Positions 60,916 through 64,000 of a DNA stretch of 64,000 nt are shown in pieces. A program made the position numbers and the translations under genes. This DNA comes from 20CM-2-55-15 sp964633285 (lineage in GTDB: Bacteria; Acidobacteriota; Terriglobia; 20CM-2-55-15), in contig CAZWGA010000004.1 of assembly GCA_964633285.1 (NCBI GenBank), positions 62,001 through 126,000 on the forward strand, in the 5' to 3' direction. The first letter of the stretch is position 1. Each line of letters starts with the position of its first letter. Under the pieces are notes generated by a model, which saw only the letters and a list, made by a program, of their open reading frames with translations, was not told the origin of the DNA and searched no databases.

Positions 60916-61656
60916 TCAGTGGGTCATGGCGTAGACGACGTAGTTGATTCCGAGGCGAATGGCGCGGGCGCTTTCCTTTAGAGGTTTATCGCCCTGGTCG
61001 AGGTACTTCCAGAAATCGCCGATATCATTATTGTAATTGGCAATCAACTGCAGCCTGCCATGCGCATCCGACATTCCCCAGAATTCGGGAACAAAGTTTC
61101 CGTAAGGCGGCGACATGTTGAGTGTGTCGATATTGTAAAAGCTGTGAAAGATCGGATGCGTGATGTCGAGCCGGACGAGCTCGCGCTCCGGAACAGCTCT
61201 CCTCAGGTAATAGCGCAGAACTTCCAGTTCTTCTGGGCCACCCAGATACGCGGCTGTCCGAAAGTCGTCCGCCATAATGAAACCCCCGCGGCGAATGTAT
61301 TCGCCGAGATGCGCAATTTCTTTGTCGTTAAGAACGAGGAAGCCCGGTTCGGAAAGATACAGGAAGGGATACTTGTAAATGTCATCACTGTCGAGCCGCA
61401 CAATTTTGTAAGACGTGGGAGTGACCCGCAGGCCTGTCAATTCATGCAGCAACCCGATAAAGAATTCGTCGGAATAAGGATAGTCGTGCCGCCATGGCGG
61501 ATTGTCCGGCCAGTATTGAGGCCAGTATTGGATGTAATCCCGATTGCTGCAGGCCAGCCGCGCAAACACGAATTCCGGTGTGGGTTCGAACCAGTCCGAG
61601 ATTCCAGGCTGGGCGAGAACGGCAAGAAAAACAACGATGACCAAAAGCCTTTTCAC
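60916..61656 (-). CDS. DUF4159 protein, copy 1
   Basis: 246 residues with signal peptide (VIVVFLAVLAQPGIS). It contains the DUF4159 pattern RHDYPYSDEFF, DSDDIYKYPFLYLSEPGF, GGFIMADDFRTAA and HPIFHSFYNI. It is related to the next gene throughout, so they are tandem paralogues. Both end in LGINYV(V/L)YAMTH. Copy 1 lies 18 bp after copy 2 and shares its transcript. Confidence 0.87.
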   Translation of the reverse strand: MKRLLVIVVFLAVLAQPGISDWFEPTPEFVFARLACSNRDYIQYWPQYWPDNPPWRHDYPYSDEFFIGLLHELTGLRVTPTSYKIVRLDSDDIYKYPFLYLSEPGFLVLNDKEIAHLGEYIRRGGFIMADDFRTAAYLGGPEELEVLRYYLRRAVPERELVRLDITHPIFHSFYNIDTLNMSPPYGNFVPEFWGMSDAHGRLQLIANYNNDIGDFWKYLDQGDKPLKESARAIRLGINYVVYAMTH

Positions 61657-61673
61657 AACGGATTACCGAAGCA

Positions 61674-62438
61674 TCAATGGGTCATGGCATATAAGACGTA
61701 ATTGATGCCGAACTGAAATGAAGTCGCCGCATCGTGCATGGACATCTGGCCCTGATTGATCCATTCCCAGAATTCACTAATATCGTTGTTGTTATCCAGA
61801 ATCATCTGCAGGTTTCCATGAGCATCTCGAAGACCCAGGAACTCCACAGGGCCCTGTCCGGGAAAGATGTAGGGCGCCCTCATGTCCAGCGACTTGATCT
61901 CATAAAACGAATGAAAAATAGGGTCCGACAAAGTCAGACGCTCGAAATCGCGATTCGGATAGACCTTCTTCATTTCATGCCGGAAATTCGCGATATCGTC
62001 CTCGAAGCCGCCGCGTTTGTAGCCCGAAGAGAGGGCTGTCCGGAAATCATCAACAAGCAGAAAGCCGCCGCGATCGAGGTACTGCCGGAGATTGATCACA
62101 TCTTTGGGATTCAGTTCGATGAATCCCGGTTCGGACAAATACGCGAACGGATACTTGAAGAGTTCAGGACTGTCGATGTCGACGATCTGATAGGACGTCG
62201 GGCTCGTCTTGACGTTCGTCACTTCATGGAGAACCGTGGGAAAAGTGGAATCGCCGTAGGGGTAATCGTGGTGCCATGGCGCCTCGCGGACTTGCCATGC
62301 ATCGGCCGTCATGTGATAGCGAATGCGCGCATAAGTGAATTCGGAATCTTTGGGCGGCGCATCGGACAACAGCGTGGTCAGGAAAACGATGGACCCGGCG
62401 AATATCACAGCCAGCGTGATGAACAACGGCTTCTTCAT
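61674..62438 (-). CDS. DUF4159 protein, copy 2
   Basis: 254 residues from the ATG with AGAGAGGA upstream (62438). N-terminal signal/anchor helix (PLFITLAVIFAGSIVFLTTLL), then the same DUF4159 body: HHDYPYGDSTF, ELFKYPFAYLSEPGF, GGFLLVDDFRTAL, DPIFHSFYEI. The body resembles a glutamine-amidotransferase-like fold of unknown activity. Copy 1 begins 18 bp downstream. Confidence 0.88.
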   Translation of the reverse strand: MKKPLFITLAVIFAGSIVFLTTLLSDAPPKDSEFTYARIRYHMTADAWQVREAPWHHDYPYGDSTFPTVLHEVTNVKTSPTSYQIVDIDSPELFKYPFAYLSEPGFIELNPKDVINLRQYLDRGGFLLVDDFRTALSSGYKRGGFEDDIANFRHEMKKVYPNRDFERLTLSDPIFHSFYEIKSLDMRAPYIFPGQGPVEFLGLRDAHGNLQMILDNNNDISEFWEWINQGQMSMHDAATSFQFGINYVLYAMTH

Positions 62439-62547
62439 TGAACGGTCCTCTCTTGCATTTCCTAATTGTGGTACTTCCGGGCGCCTGAGCGTTATAGAAT
62501 AAATCCAACAATTCACAACCCGGCAATTTCACTCTTTGGAGGTTCAG

Positions 62548-62820
62548 ATGAATGGGACCTTTATGAGTCTACTTGTTCTGGAAGCAGTCCTGACGGGCGC
62601 CGCCATTGTGCTGTTCCTCTACCGCGGCATGCTCGATATGAAGGAAGAGGATCACCTCATTCTCGATAACGCCGAAGCGCATCTCGCGCGAGATCAGGCT
62701 GCGATCCGCCACAAGGTCGATGTATTAAGCAGGTACATCAAATTCCTCGGCATCGCCTGGGGAATTCTTCTTCTGGCGATCGGCAGCCTTTGGGTCGTGC
62801 AAGGCTTGAATTTGATTTAG
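62548..62820 (+). CDS. small membrane protein with two helices
   Basis: 90 residues: helix near 4-22 (MSLLVLEAVLTGAAIVLFLY), a charged middle (KEEDHLILDNAEAHLARDQA) and a helix near the end (GIAWGILLLAIGSLWV). GGAGG precedes the ATG; an in-frame TTG 4 codons earlier overlaps this site. No family is recognised. Convergent with the acyl-CoA dehydrogenase gene. Confidence 0.72.
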   Translation: MNGTFMSLLVLEAVLTGAAIVLFLYRGMLDMKEEDHLILDNAEAHLARDQAAIRHKVDVLSRYIKFLGIAWGILLLAIGSLWVVQGLNLI

Positions 62821-62828
62821 CCCGTTAC

Positions 62829-64000
62829 CTATAAGGCGTAACGGTTCGACTCGATCAGGAAATCCGCAATTCGCTGACGCGTCTTTACGGTATTCACAGG
62901 CAGCCACCGCATGAGCCGGCGCAGCGCCGTTAGTTGTGTGCGCAAGGTGTCCCCTTCCGATATTGCGGCCAGAGTCTGCTTCGAAGAGAATTCGATTCTG
63001 CTCATCGCATCATTAATAAAGGTACGCAGCGTGTCGGTTTGAATCTCCGGGCAGTTTCGCTTCAGCACACGCTGGACAGCCGTGTCCATTGCGTACACTT
63101 CCATCACGATGTTGCTGAGGTGCATCAGGATTTCCTGCTGATCGCGAATGGTGTCCGCGAACTTCTGAATCGCCAGTCCTGCGGCGAACAACAAAGCTTT
63201 CTTCGCTTGAGAGACCGCGGCCCGTTCGGCGCCTAATGGACCTGAGGGTTCCGCCGGCGCCGATACCGACATGACTTCGTCGGCAACAGCCCGCGTTGCG
63301 GCGTGCAACGGCAGTTGTCCCGCAGCCGATCGTTTGAGGAGCATGCCTGGAATCAACAAACGGTTGATCTCGTTGGTGCCCTCGAAAATACGGTTCACGC
63401 GTGAGTCGCGGTAGTAGCGCTCGACCGGATACTCGGCGCTGTAGCCGTACCCACCATAAATCTGGACGGCCTCGTCCACGGCGAAATCCAGAACTTCGCT
63501 GCAGAATACTTTGAGGATCGAACACTCGATTGCGTATTCTTCGATTGCTTTGAGGACCTGTGACGCATTGCCGCGATCGGCGGCGTCGAGACCCCGGTCC
63601 ATCAATCCCGCCGTGCGATAGACCATTCCTTCCGCAGCCCAAATGCGAATTGCCATCTCGGCGATCTTCTGTTTAATGGCGCCGAAACCGGCAATGGGTT
63701 TACCGAATGCAACGCGCTGCTTCGCGTATTGGATGGCGTCATTCAACGCCGTCTTCGCGCCGCCGACCGCTCCTGCGCCGAGTTTCGCCCGCCCGATGTT
63801 CAGAATATTGAAAGCGACGTGATGACCTTTCCCGATTTCGCCCGCGATGTTATCAATCGGAATCTGCGCGTTGTCGAGCACGAGCGTTCGCGTTGATGAT
63901 CCCTTCAGGCCCATCTTGTTTTCTTCGGCGCCTGTTGAAACCCCGGGAAAGCTTTTCTCCACGATGAAACAGGAGAATTGCCTTCCATCAACCTGCGCAA
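62829..64000 (-). CDS. acyl-CoA dehydrogenase, N-terminus cut by window edge
   Basis: About 390 C-terminal residues; the frame is open at 64000 (AQVDGRQFSCFIVEKSFPG), so the start and most of the N-terminal helical domain are missing. YGGYGYSAEYPVERYYRDSRV and IFEGTNEINRLLIPGM are the ACAD signature, followed by an extra C-terminal region of about 180 residues as in very-long-chain or ACAD9-like enzymes. FAD-dependent first step of beta-oxidation. Confidence 0.95.
   Translation of the reverse strand, partial: AQVDGRQFSCFIVEKSFPGVSTGAEENKMGLKGSSTRTLVLDNAQIPIDNIAGEIGKGHHVAFNILNIGRAKLGAGAVGGAKTALNDAIQYAKQRVAFGKPIAGFGAIKQKIAEMAIRIWAAEGMVYRTAGLMDRGLDAADRGNASQVLKAIEEYAIECSILKVFCSEVLDFAVDEAVQIYGGYGYSAEYPVERYYRDSRVNRIFEGTNEINRLLIPGMLLKRSAAGQLPLHAATRAVADEVMSVSAPAEPSGPLGAERAAVSQAKKALLFAAGLAIQKFADTIRDQQEILMHLSNIVMEVYAMDTAVQRVLKRNCPEIQTDTLRTFINDAMSRIEFSSKQTLAAISEGDTLRTQLTALRRLMRWLPVNTVKTRQRIADFLIESNRYAL

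Overview
This 64-kb window looks like a chromosomal segment of an Acidobacteriota bacterium. Nothing in it is a 16S or other taxonomic marker, so this rests on gene families and their combinations that are typical of that phylum: a PadR regulator fused by overlap to a permease-prefix-like protein, a protein kinase with a beta-propeller tail, a DUF6152 gene beside a secreted glycine-rich protein, tandem DUF4159 genes, a VWFA protein and an M28 peptidase with a Gly/Arg linker. Coding density is high, most genes lie on the minus strand, and there is no tRNA, rRNA, CRISPR array, integrase or intact insertion sequence. Both edges cut genes: kdpB at the left and an acyl-CoA dehydrogenase at the right.

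Region 1 (1-9533) is a potassium island. It holds kdpF-kdpA-kdpB preceded by two tiny genes, a membrane-anchored Ser/Thr kinase, a KdpE/KdpD pair whose sensor lacks the usual N-terminal cytoplasmic domain, and a universal-stress-like protein plus a KimA-like APC transporter. Three promoters here (kdp, kinase, stress-protein/transporter) share an 11-bp tandem operator TTAGCGACTTC placed exactly 16 bp before a TAG(C/G)(C/T)T -10 box, which suggests one regulon under KdpE.

Region 2 (9580-23451) holds a quinone oxidoreductase, the agmatine-to-putrescine genes aguB-aguA, a PadR unit, a lipoprotein plus a small zinc-finger-like gene, a zinc-type dehydrogenase, a two-component system with its own candidate 11-bp-period operator in front of a secreted protein, a possible 27-residue membrane peptide with a long leader and terminator, a VWFA protein, an M28 peptidase, an FAD oxidoreductase and a zinc-ribbon protein. 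Region 3 (23475-28477) is a complete-looking iscR-iscS-iscU-iscA-hscB-hscA-iscX operon without ferredoxin.

Region 4 (28568-46890) is a mosaic of housekeeping and metabolic genes: HAD hydrolase, O-methyltransferase, DUF1015, PQQ-type sugar dehydrogenase, molybdopterin oxidoreductase, deoxyhypusine-synthase-like enzyme, a large kinase followed by the decayed remnant of a second copy, two M24 peptidases, SYLF, Spy-like, YgfZ, CbpA-like and metallo-beta-lactamase proteins, and a CinA-type protein. Region 5 (46921-52534) is a tightly overlapping minus-strand operon (TGS GTPase, HtrA protease, FxLYD-like protein, MBL hydrolase, thioesterase, 5'-3' exonuclease) with an MFS gene upstream. Region 6 (52568-64000) has lon, threonine synthase, a large secreted HEXXH metalloprotease, the DUF6152 pair, two DUF4159 genes, a small membrane protein and the acyl-CoA dehydrogenase.

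Two themes cross the window. Many genes have a -10 box placed 6, 7 or 10 nt before the start codon with no Shine-Dalgarno, pointing to widespread leaderless transcripts. A long palindromic element of about 82 bp occurs twice, after the first M24 gene and after lon.
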